Source of the DNA: Cupriavidus phytohabitans
GTDB lineage: Bacteria; Pseudomonadota; Gammaproteobacteria; Burkholderiales; Burkholderiaceae
Direction of reading: 5' to 3'
DNA: 64,000 nt
Assembly: GCF_000426345.1 (NCBI RefSeq)
Contig: NZ_AUFE01000022.1
Span: forward strand, 35,633-99,632
The translations under genes were made by a program, and so were the position numbers. This document shows, piece after piece, positions 56,663 through 64,000 of this stretch; position 1 is the first letter of the stretch; every line of letters starts with the position of its first letter. Under the pieces are notes generated by a model. That model saw only the letters and a program-made list of their open reading frames with translations, was not told the DNA's origin and made no database searches.

Positions 56663-58852
56663 ATGTCTGAATGCATCGCCCTGCAACCTGGCGCCGACTG
56701 GGTCGAGTTGCGCACCACGGAGGAAGACTGGGCCAACGCTGCTCCCGGCCTGCTGGGCACCATGCTGACCCACATGCACCTGATCCGCGGCTTCGAAGAA
56801 GCCGTGCTGGAGCTGGCCGCCGAGGGGCTGGTCCACGGGCCGGCGCACTCCAGCATCGGGCAGGAGGGCGGCGCGGCCGGCTCCATCGTCGGCCTGACCG
56901 GCGCGGACCAGGTCAATGGCTCGCACCGCGGCCACCACCAGTTCCTGTCCAAGGCGCTCGGCTACCTGGCGCCGCAGGGACTGGATCCGGATGCGCCGTT
57001 TCCCGCCGCCGTGCAGACGCTGCTGCAGCGCACGCTGGCGGAGATCCTCGGGCTGGCGCAGGGCTTCTGCAAGGGCCGCGGCGGCTCGATGCACCTGCAG
57101 TGGGCCGAGGCTGGTGCTCTGGGCACCAACGCCATCGTCGGCGGCGGCGTGCCGCTGGCGGCGGGTGCGGCCTGGGCGCACAAGCATGCCGGTACCGACG
57201 CGGTGGCGGTGACCTACTTCGGCGACGGCGCGGTCAACATCGGCTCGGTGCTGGAGACGATGAACCTGGCCGCCGCCTGGAAGCTGCCGTTGTGCTTTTT
57301 CATCGAGAACAACGGCTACGCGGTGTCCACCACCGTGGCGGAATCGACTGCCGAACCGCGCCTGTCGGCGCGCGGGCTGGGCTTTGGCATCCGCAGCTGG
57401 AAGGTCGACGGCATGGACCCGCTGGCCGTGCACCTGGCGATGCAGCAGGCGCTGGCGCATATGCGTGCCGGCCATGGCCCGGCCGTGATCGAGGCGCAGG
57501 TGTATCGCTTCTTCCACCAGAACGGCCCGTTCCCGGGCAGCGCGTTCGGCTATCGCAGCAAGGAAGAAGAACAGCAGTGGCGCGCGCGCGACCCGCTCGA
57601 GCTGCTGGCGCGCCGCATGCAAGCGCGCGGCCTGGTCACGGCCGAGCAGGTGCAGGCCCTGCGCGAGCGCGTCGGGGCGGCCATGCAGGCCGCCATGGCG
57701 GCGCTGACGCAGCCCGATCCGTCCGGCAAGGCGGGCAAGCGCATCATCCGTCCGGAACTGTGGCCGAGCCCGGACTTCCGCGACGTGGGCATCCGCAGCG
57801 AGCTGAAGGAGCTCAACGGGCTGCGTTATGAAGAGCAGGGGACCTTCACCGGCATGCTCGACACCCGCAAGTTCGTCGACGTGGTGGCCGACGTGATGGG
57901 CCGCCGCATGGAGACCGACAGCACGGTGGTGGTCATGGGCGAGGACGTCCATCGGCTCAAGGGCGGCACCAACGGAGCCACGCGCGGGCTGCGCGACCGC
58001 TTCCCGGAGCGCGTGCTCGGCACGCCGATCAGCGAGAACGCCTTTGTCGGCCTGGGCGGCGGCGTGGCGCTGGACGGCCGCTTCAAGCCGGTGGTGGAGT
58101 TCATGTACCCCGACTTCATGTGGGTGGCCGCCGACCAGGTCTTCAACCAGATCGGCAAGGCCCGCCACATGTTCGGCGGCGAGAGCGACGTGCCGCTGGT
58201 GCTGCGCACCAAGGTGGCGATGGGCACCGGCTACGGCTCCCAGCATTCGATGGATCCGGCCGGGATCTTCGCGACCAATCCGGGCTGGCGCATCGTGGCG
58301 CCGTCGAACCCGTTCGACTACGTGGGGCTGATGAACACCGCGCTGGCCTGCAAGGACCCGGTGCTGGTGATCGAGCACGTGGACCTTTACAACAGTTCCG
58401 CGCTCGGCCCGGTGGACGACCTGGACTACTGCCTGCCGCTAGGCAAGGCGGCGGTGCGGCGCCAGGGCAGCGAGGTTACGGTCATCACTTACCTGTCGAT
58501 GGTCGGCCACGCGCTGGAAGCCGTGGAAAAGACCGGCGTGGACGCCGAGGTGATCGACCTGCGCTGGCTCGACCGCGCCAGCCTGGACTGGGAGACCATC
58601 GAAGCCAGCATCCGCAAGACCAACAACGTGCTGATCGTGGAGCAGGGCGCGCGCGGGACGTCCTACGGCGGCTGGCTTGCCGACGAACTCCAGCGGCGCT
58701 GCTTCGACTGGCTGGACCAGCCCGTGCAGCGCGTCACCGGCGCGGAAGCGGCGCCCAGCATCTCCAAGGTGCTTGAACGGGCGGCGGCGGCGCGCACCGA
58801 AGAAGTCATCGACGGCCTGCGCCACGTGATGCGCGAGAAAGGCCAGGCCTGA
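56663..58852 (+). CDS. 2-Oxoacid/acetoin-type dehydrogenase E1, alpha and beta fused in one chain
   Basis: Thiamine-diphosphate enzyme of 729 residues. The alpha-like half (about 20-340) has SSIGQEGGAAGSIVGL, GRGGSMH and the ThDP motif GDGAVNIG (Gly187 on) closing with ENNGYAVST. After a linker of about 50 residues the beta-like half (about 398-729) has VVMGEDVHRLKGG, ISENAFVGLGGG and GSQHSMDP. Normally alpha and beta are separate chains. It would oxidatively decarboxylate a 2-oxoacid, or cleave an acetoin-like hydroxyketone, and load the acyl group onto the E2 lipoyl arm encoded downstream. The substrate is not deducible. Confidence 0.88.
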   Translation: MSECIALQPGADWVELRTTEEDWANAAPGLLGTMLTHMHLIRGFEEAVLELAAEGLVHGPAHSSIGQEGGAAGSIVGLTGADQVNGSHRGHHQFLSKALGYLAPQGLDPDAPFPAAVQTLLQRTLAEILGLAQGFCKGRGGSMHLQWAEAGALGTNAIVGGGVPLAAGAAWAHKHAGTDAVAVTYFGDGAVNIGSVLETMNLAAAWKLPLCFFIENNGYAVSTTVAESTAEPRLSARGLGFGIRSWKVDGMDPLAVHLAMQQALAHMRAGHGPAVIEAQVYRFFHQNGPFPGSAFGYRSKEEEQQWRARDPLELLARRMQARGLVTAEQVQALRERVGAAMQAAMAALTQPDPSGKAGKRIIRPELWPSPDFRDVGIRSELKELNGLRYEEQGTFTGMLDTRKFVDVVADVMGRRMETDSTVVVMGEDVHRLKGGTNGATRGLRDRFPERVLGTPISENAFVGLGGGVALDGRFKPVVEFMYPDFMWVAADQVFNQIGKARHMFGGESDVPLVLRTKVAMGTGYGSQHSMDPAGIFATNPGWRIVAPSNPFDYVGLMNTALACKDPVLVIEHVDLYNSSALGPVDDLDYCLPLGKAAVRRQGSEVTVITYLSMVGHALEAVEKTGVDAEVIDLRWLDRASLDWETIEASIRKTNNVLIVEQGARGTSYGGWLADELQRRCFDWLDQPVQRVTGAEAAPSISKVLERAAAARTEEVIDGLRHVMREKGQA

Positions 58853-58863
58853 ACCGGGGAGTC

Positions 58864-59358
58864 ATGGAAATGAAGATGAACATGGTGGTACCACTCGAAG
58901 TCGGCATCGCGGTCCGCGTCCTGCCCCGCATGCGCCGCTTCTACGAAGACGTGCTGGGCTTCACCTTCGTCAGCGAGGTGGCGGTGCCGGCGGAAAAATC
59001 GGCGCAGGCCGCAATGCATGCGCAGGGCTATACCGTCGTGCGCTTGCAGACCCCATACGGCGAGCGCATCAAGCTGCTGGCGCCGCAGCACCAGCCCGCC
59101 GCCGAGCCGGCGACAGCGTATATCCTGGACAAGGCCAACGCCTCATACCTGACCTTCATCGTCGACGATATCCAGGCCGTGGTCGATGCCATGGTGGCGC
59201 AGGGCATCGAGTTCATGACCGGTCCCCGCCGCGTCGAAGTCCGCCCGGGCACCTACCTGGCGTTCTGCCGGGATCCGGAGGGCAATGTGCTGGAGATCGT
59301 CCAGTACACGGACATCGCCGGCTATCGTCCCGACCTGCTTGCCAGGGGAGATGCCTGA
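58864..59358 (+). CDS. VOC-superfamily (glyoxalase-fold) protein
   Basis: A 164-residue protein with paired beta-alpha-beta-beta-beta modules. RVLPRMRRFYEDVLGFTFVSEV opens module 1 and LTFIVDDIQAVVDAMVAQGIEF module 2, ending FCRDPEGNVLEIVQY, the typical VOC close with its metal-ligand Glu. Members include glyoxalases, epimerases and dioxygenases, so activity cannot be fixed. It sits between E1 and E2 and overlaps the E2 start by one base, so it is made with the complex and may act on its substrate or product. Confidence 0.82.
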   Translation: MEMKMNMVVPLEVGIAVRVLPRMRRFYEDVLGFTFVSEVAVPAEKSAQAAMHAQGYTVVRLQTPYGERIKLLAPQHQPAAEPATAYILDKANASYLTFIVDDIQAVVDAMVAQGIEFMTGPRRVEVRPGTYLAFCRDPEGNVLEIVQYTDIAGYRPDLLARGDA

Positions 59359-60578
59359 TGGCCATCCTGCTGCGCATGCCCGAGGTGGCCGCGAATGCCA
59401 CCCACGCCACCCTGCAGGCCTGGAGCCGGCAGGAAGGCGACAAGATTGCCGTGGGCGACTGCATTGCCGAGATCGAGACCGACAAGGCGATCGTCGAACT
59501 CAATGCCGACACCGCCGGCACGCTCGGCCGGATGCTGGTCCGCACCGGCCAGGAGGTGGAGGTTGGCGCGCCGATCGGCGTGCTGCTGGTCAATGGCGAG
59601 ACCCATGCGGATATCGATGCGCTGATCGCGTCGTCTGGCGCCATCGTGGTGCCTGCGGCGCAGCAGCCGGCACAGGAGCCCGCGGTGCCTGTGGCGCCCC
59701 TGGCCGCCGAAGTCGCCACCGTGCCAGCCCGTATCTTCGCGAGCCCGCTGGCACGACGGCTTGCCGCGCAACGCGGCCTCGATCTCGCCACGCTGGCGGG
59801 CAGCGGCCCGAACGGGCGGATCCTCAGGCGCGACGTGGAGGCGGCCCGGGCTGAGGCGCCCACCGCCAGGCCGGCACCGGGGCGGGATATCGGTGCGGAA
59901 GACTTTATCGAGATTCCGCACAGCAATATGCGGCGGACCATCGCGCGCCGGCTGGCGCAAAGCAAGTCCACCGTCCCGCATTTCTACCTGTCGGTGGATT
60001 GCCAGATGGACCGTTTGCTGGCGCTGCGCGCCGAGATCAATGCCGGTGCTGCGCGCAAGATTTCCGTCAACGACTTCGTGGTGCGCGCGGTGGCCGTGGC
60101 GCTGCGCGAGGTGCCGGAAGCCAACGTGGCATGGACCGACACCGCGATGCGCCAGTTCCGCAGCGCCGATATCGCCGTGGCCGTTTCCACCGACACCGGC
60201 CTGATCACGCCGATCGTGCGCGCGGCCGACCGCAAGCCGCTGTCGGCCATCAGCGCGGAGATCGCCGAACTGGCGGCGCGCGCGCGCGCGGGCCAGCTGC
60301 GCCCGGACGAGTACCAGGGCGGCAGCTTCAGCGTCAGCAATCTCGGCATGTATGGCGTCGCCGAGTTTTCCGCCATCATCAATCCGCCGCAGGCGGCCAT
60401 CCTCGCGGTGGGCGCGACGCAGCCGGTGCCGGTGGTGCGCGATGGCCAGGTCGAGGTGGCCCAGGTCATGCGCTGCACGCTGTCGGTCGACCATCGCGCC
60501 ATCGACGGCGCGCTCGCGGCGAAGTGGCTGGGCGCGTTCCGGCGCCTGCTGGAAAACCCGCTGGCGATGCTGGTCTGA
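59358..60578 (+). CDS. Dihydrolipoyl acyltransferase (E2) of the cluster's dehydrogenase complex
   Basis: E2 of 406 residues. One lipoyl domain (1-80) carries the lipoylated Lys43 in ETDKAIVE. A linker rich in Ala and Pro leads to a peripheral-subunit-binding domain (about 125-165, ASPLARRLAAQRGLDL). The catalytic acyltransferase domain ends with His379-x3-Asp383 (DHRAIDG). It transfers the acyl group from lipoamide to CoA. It begins at the last base of the VOC stop and is followed by E3 after 11 bp. Confidence 0.92.
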   Translation: MAILLRMPEVAANATHATLQAWSRQEGDKIAVGDCIAEIETDKAIVELNADTAGTLGRMLVRTGQEVEVGAPIGVLLVNGETHADIDALIASSGAIVVPAAQQPAQEPAVPVAPLAAEVATVPARIFASPLARRLAAQRGLDLATLAGSGPNGRILRRDVEAARAEAPTARPAPGRDIGAEDFIEIPHSNMRRTIARRLAQSKSTVPHFYLSVDCQMDRLLALRAEINAGAARKISVNDFVVRAVAVALREVPEANVAWTDTAMRQFRSADIAVAVSTDTGLITPIVRAADRKPLSAISAEIAELAARARAGQLRPDEYQGGSFSVSNLGMYGVAEFSAIINPPQAAILAVGATQPVPVVRDGQVEVAQVMRCTLSVDHRAIDGALAAKWLGAFRRLLENPLAMLV

Positions 60579-60589
60579 AGGGGCGTGCG

Positions 60590-61981
60590 ATGACATCTTC
60601 GTTCGACCTTGCCATCGTCGGCGGCGGACCCGGCGGCTACGTGGCCGCCATCCGCGCCGCGCAACTGGGCATGCGCACGGCCGTGATCGAGAAGGAGGCG
60701 CTCGGCGGCATCTGCCTGAACTGGGGCTGCATCCCGACCAAGGCGCTGCTGCGCTCGGCCGACGTGCTGCGGCTGGTGAAGGACGCCGCCGCTTACGGCG
60801 TCACCGTGGCCGAGCCGCGGGCGGATGTCCCGGCCATGGTGGCGCGTTCGCGCGCGGTTGCGGCGCAGCTCAACAAGGGCGTGGCGCACCTGATGAAGAA
60901 ACACGGGATCTCGGTGCTCAACGGTCATGGACGCCTGGCGGGCCAGGGCCGGCTGCAGGTGCGCGGGCCCGACGGGAGGGCCAGCACCGTCGGCGCCGGC
61001 CATATCGTCCTCGCTACCGGGGCACGCGCGCGGGCGCTGCCGCAGTTGCCGGTCGATGGCAGCACCGTCTGGAGCTACCGCGAGGCGCTGGCGCCGCCGG
61101 CGATCCCGCGCCGCATGCTGATCGTGGGCGCGGGGGCGATCGGGGTGGAGTTCGCGAGCTTCTATCACGCGGTGGGCGTGCAGGTTACGCTGGTCGAGAT
61201 GGCCGGGCGCATCCTGCCAACGGAGGATGCTGAGATCTCCGCGCAGGTGGCGAGCCAGCTTCGGCGCGACGGCATCGCCATCCACGACGGCACCCGCCTG
61301 GAAGGGGCCCAACGCGTTGCGTCTGGATGGAGGGTGACGCTGGCAGGCAGCGCATCCACGCAGCTTGAGACCGACGTGGTGCTGGTCGCCGCGGGCATCG
61401 TCGGCAATGTCGAGGAGCTCGGGCTGGAATGCACCGGGGTCAAGGTGGAGCGCACGCATATCGTCACGGACGCATTCGGCCAGACCGGAGAGCCGGGCGT
61501 GTACGCCATCGGCGATGTGGCCGGCCCGCCGTGGCTGGCGCACAAGGCCAGCCATGAAGGCGTGATCTGCGTGGAGCGCATTGCCGGGCTGCAGCCGCAT
61601 GCGCTCGACCCGCGCCGGATCCCGGCATGCACCTACAGCCATCCGCAGGTGGCCAGCGTTGGCCTGACCGAGGCGCAGGCGATTGCGGCGGGCCACCGCG
61701 TGCGCGTCGGCAGGTTCCCGTTCTCGGCCAATGGCAAGGCCATCGCGATGGGCGCGACGGCCGGGCTGGCCAAGGTGGTATTCGACGAAGGCAGCGGCGA
61801 GCTGCTGGGCGCCCACATGGTTGGCGACGAGGTGACCGAGATGATCCAGGGCTACGGCATCGCGCAGGCGCTGGAGACCACCGAGGCCGAGCTGATGGCC
61901 GCAGTGCTGCCGCACCCGACCATGTCAGAGGCGATGCACGAGGCCGTGCTGGCCGCCTACGGCCGCGCCCTGCATATCTGA
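60590..61981 (+). CDS. Dihydrolipoyl dehydrogenase (E3) of the cluster
   Basis: FAD disulfide oxidoreductase of 463 residues that reoxidises the E2 lipoyl arm with NAD. The FAD fold is IVGGGPGGYVAAIRAAQLG, the redox disulfide Cys42-Cys47 (CLNWGC), the NAD fold IVGAGAIGVEFASFYH, and the interface His-Glu motif HPTMSEA is near the C-terminus. No N-terminal lipoyl domain. The frame is open upstream inside E2; ATG 60590 is the true start. Having its own E3 makes the cluster a complete complex. Confidence 0.94.
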   Translation: MTSSFDLAIVGGGPGGYVAAIRAAQLGMRTAVIEKEALGGICLNWGCIPTKALLRSADVLRLVKDAAAYGVTVAEPRADVPAMVARSRAVAAQLNKGVAHLMKKHGISVLNGHGRLAGQGRLQVRGPDGRASTVGAGHIVLATGARARALPQLPVDGSTVWSYREALAPPAIPRRMLIVGAGAIGVEFASFYHAVGVQVTLVEMAGRILPTEDAEISAQVASQLRRDGIAIHDGTRLEGAQRVASGWRVTLAGSASTQLETDVVLVAAGIVGNVEELGLECTGVKVERTHIVTDAFGQTGEPGVYAIGDVAGPPWLAHKASHEGVICVERIAGLQPHALDPRRIPACTYSHPQVASVGLTEAQAIAAGHRVRVGRFPFSANGKAIAMGATAGLAKVVFDEGSGELLGAHMVGDEVTEMIQGYGIAQALETTEAELMAAVLPHPTMSEAMHEAVLAAYGRALHI

Positions 61982-62024
61982 GTCGAAACGACCAAACTAC
62001 CAGACGACCGTATGGAGACACCGC

Positions 62025-62762
62025 ATGTCTGATTTTGCATCGCGCACGCTGCTGCTGACCGGTGCCAACGGGGGGATCGGCCGCGAGGTCGCGCGCCTGT
62101 TCCACGCCGGCGGCGCCAACCTGGTGCTGACCGACCTGGATGCGGACGGCCTGGACGGCTTTGCCCAGGCGCTCGGCGACCCGGACCGCGTCGTTACGCT
62201 GCCCATGGATGCTGCCTGCCCCGACGATAGCGCGCGCGCCGTGGCCACGGCGGTGGAGCGCTTCGGCGGCATCGATTTCCTGGTGCCGTCGGCCGGCCTG
62301 TACCGGGCCCAGCCCGTCGCGGACATGACCGACGCGCAGTGGCGCCAGACGCTTGGCGTCAACCTGGACGGCGTCTTCTACCTGGTCCGCCGCGCGATGC
62401 CCGCCTTGCGCGAGGACAGCGCCATCGTCAACCTGACCTCGGTGGCGGCGCACCGCGGGGCCTACAGCAATGCCCACTATGCGGCCTCCAAAGGGGCCCT
62501 GCTGAGCCTCACGCGCAGCCTGGCGCGCGAACTGGGGCCGCGTACCCGCGTCAACGCGGTGTCGCCTGGCATCATCGAGACGCCGATGACGGCCGATCTG
62601 GTGCGCACGCGCGGCGCCGAATCGGTGGAGCAGACCGCGCTGCGGCGCCTCGGCCACCCGCGCGAAGTCGCCAGCGCGATCGCTTTCCTGTGCAGCGGCG
62701 CCGCCAGCTTCATCACGGGCGAGGTGCTGCACGTCAACGGCGGCCTCTATATGGCCGGCTGA
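62025..62762 (+). CDS. Short-chain dehydrogenase/reductase (second of two in the cluster)
   Basis: Classical SDR of 245 residues. The cofactor loop is TGANGGIG (12-19), the acid after strand 2 is in LTDLDADG (NAD-type), and the catalytic Ser139, Tyr152 and Lys156 (YAASK) are present. It ends INGxx-like with VLHVNGGLYMAG. A ribosome binding site (ATGGAGA) lies before ATG 62025. Only distantly similar to the other SDR at 55.8 kb, so the two likely act on different intermediates. Confidence 0.88.
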   Translation: MSDFASRTLLLTGANGGIGREVARLFHAGGANLVLTDLDADGLDGFAQALGDPDRVVTLPMDAACPDDSARAVATAVERFGGIDFLVPSAGLYRAQPVADMTDAQWRQTLGVNLDGVFYLVRRAMPALREDSAIVNLTSVAAHRGAYSNAHYAASKGALLSLTRSLARELGPRTRVNAVSPGIIETPMTADLVRTRGAESVEQTALRRLGHPREVASAIAFLCSGAASFITGEVLHVNGGLYMAG

Positions 62763-62787
62763 TACGGCCCAACCCATCACACCGATT

Positions 62788-64000
62788 ATGCTGAACCTGC
62801 AAGATTCCTCGCTGCTGCGGCAGCAGTGCTATATCGACGGCCGCTGGATCGACGGCGAACGCCGCATTGATGTCACCAACCCCGCCACCGGCGAACGCGT
62901 CGCCCAGGTGCCGCAACTGGGCGCCGACGAGGCCCGTCAGGCCATCGAAGCCGCCAACCGCGCGCTGCCCGCCTGGCGCGCGCGCACCGCCAAGGAGCGC
63001 TCGGCGCTGCTGCGCAAGTGGTTCGAGCTGATCCTCGCCAACCAGGAGGACCTTGCGCGCATCATGACCGCCGAACAGGGCAAGCCCATCGCCGAGGCAC
63101 GCGGCGAGATCGCCTATGCGGCCTCGTTTATCGAATGGTTCGCCGAAGAAGGCAAGCGGGTCTATGGCGACACCATTCCCGCACCGGCCACCAACCAGCG
63201 CATCGTCGTCACCAAGGAGCCCGTTGGCGTGTGCGCGGCGATCACGCCGTGGAACTTCCCCGCGGCGATGATCACGCGCAAGGCCGGCCCTGCGCTGGCG
63301 GTCGGCTGCACCATGGTGCTCAAGCCCGCCTCGCAGACGCCGCTGACCGCGCTGGCGCTGGTTGCGCTGGCCGAGCGTGCCGGCATCCCGGCCGGCGTGC
63401 TGTCGGTGGTGACGGGGTCGGCCAGCGCCATCGGCGGCGAGATGAGCAGCAACCCGCTGGTGCGCAAGCTGACCTTCACCGGCTCGACCGAGGTGGGCCG
63501 CGTGCTGATGGCGCAGACCGCATCGACCATCAAGAAGGTGTCGATGGAGCTGGGCGGCAACGCGCCCTTCATCGTCTTCGACGATGCCGACCTCGACGCC
63601 GCGGTGGAAGGCGCGATCGTGTCGAAGTACCGCAACGCCGGCCAGACCTGCGTCTGCGCCAACCGCATCTATGTGCAGTCGGGCGTGTATGACGCCTTTG
63701 CGCAGAAGCTGGTGGCCGCGGTGGCGGCGCTCAAGGTCGGCAACGGCATGGACGACGGCGTGCGCATCGGCCCGCTGATCGACGACAAGGCCGTGGCCAA
63801 GGTGGAGGAGCATATCGCCGACGCGCTCGGCAAGGGCGCGCGCGTGCTGCACGGCGGCCAGCGCCACGCGCTCGGCCATTCGTTCTTCCAGCCGACCGTG
63901 CTGGCCGATGTCGCGCCCGGCATGCAGGTCGCGCGCGAGGAAACCTTCGGGCCGCTGGCGCCGCTGTTCCGCTTCGACACCGAGGACGAGGTCGTGGCGA
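62788..64000 (+). CDS. NAD(P)-dependent aldehyde dehydrogenase, succinate-semialdehyde dehydrogenase-like (cut by window edge)
   Basis: At least 404 residues; the 3' end lies beyond base 64000. The catalytic Cys288 is in GQTCVCANR and Glu254 in SMELGGNAPF, with the cofactor motif FTGSTEVG. The segment TAEQGKPIAEARGEIAYAASFIEWFAEE is characteristic of GabD-like enzymes, so the substrate could be a semialdehyde; GabD-like enzymes vary in specificity. It follows the second SDR by 25 bp and probably oxidises the aldehyde released by the pathway. Confidence 0.9.
   Translation, partial: MLNLQDSSLLRQQCYIDGRWIDGERRIDVTNPATGERVAQVPQLGADEARQAIEAANRALPAWRARTAKERSALLRKWFELILANQEDLARIMTAEQGKPIAEARGEIAYAASFIEWFAEEGKRVYGDTIPAPATNQRIVVTKEPVGVCAAITPWNFPAAMITRKAGPALAVGCTMVLKPASQTPLTALALVALAERAGIPAGVLSVVTGSASAIGGEMSSNPLVRKLTFTGSTEVGRVLMAQTASTIKKVSMELGGNAPFIVFDDADLDAAVEGAIVSKYRNAGQTCVCANRIYVQSGVYDAFAQKLVAAVAALKVGNGMDDGVRIGPLIDDKAVAKVEEHIADALGKGARVLHGGQRHALGHSFFQPTVLADVAPGMQVAREETFGPLAPLFRFDTEDEVVA

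Overview
The window is a stretch of a GC-rich betaproteobacterial chromosome. The gene order (mrcA-pilMNOPQ-aroKB-dgt-gltBD, mlaFEDACB-ibaG-murA-hisGDCB-marC-hisHAFIE-hinT-tatABC, and petABC-sspAB), the Omp32-type porin and the orphan Bug-type binding protein all point to Burkholderiales, most likely Cupriavidus or Ralstonia. The genus call rests on recognition of gene order and protein sequence, not on a database search. Coding density is high. GC-rich third codon positions create many very long antisense open frames, which I treat as shadows.

Layout. 1-1.5 kb: the 5' part of lysA and the small lipoprotein gene lptM on the minus strand, divergent from cyaY. 1.5-12.6 kb: mrcA (PBP1A) divergent from the type IV pilus assembly operon pilMNOPQ, then aroK, aroB and dgt. 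12.6-13.5 kb: a REP-associated tyrosine transposase (RAYT) between short AT-rich repeats. 13.7-20.1 kb: gltB and gltD (glutamate synthase). 20.1-22.0 kb: a GNAT acetyltransferase and an orphan tripartite-tricarboxylate-type binding protein. 22.1-26.7 kb: mlaF-E-D-A-C-B, an outer-membrane lipid asymmetry operon that here includes mlaA. 26.9-38.1 kb: an ABC-2 exporter pair, ibaG, murA and a complete histidine operon interrupted by marC. 38.1-40.9 kb: a small membrane protein, hinT and tatABC. 41-45 kb: a strongly codon-biased porin, a DegS-like protease divergent from a Nif3-family gene, and mscL. 45.3-49.6 kb: petABC (cytochrome bc1), sspA, sspB and tRNA-Thr(UGU).

49.7-64 kb is the accessory-looking part: a FadR-type GntR regulator divergent from a tightly packed cluster. 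The cluster encodes a branched-chain-amino-acid-type ABC importer (binding protein, LivH, LivM, LivG, LivF), a short-chain dehydrogenase, a 2-oxoacid/acetoin-type dehydrogenase complex (a single-chain E1 alpha-beta fusion, E2 and E3, with a VOC-fold gene between E1 and E2), a second short-chain dehydrogenase and an aldehyde dehydrogenase cut by the window edge. I infer one inducible uptake-plus-catabolism pathway. The imported compound would be oxidised to a 2-oxo or alpha-hydroxyketo intermediate, cleaved to an acyl-CoA (plus an aldehyde if acetoin-like), and the aldehyde oxidised. The substrate cannot be read from the sequence.

The control region of that cluster is unusually readable. It has a near-consensus sigma70 promoter (TTGACT, 17 bp, TATATT) with two TGGT-N3-ACCA-type FadR-family operators 21 bp apart at and just after the predicted start. 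A third, imperfect site lies on the regulator's own side. This region and the cluster it controls are the best candidates here for an undescribed system.
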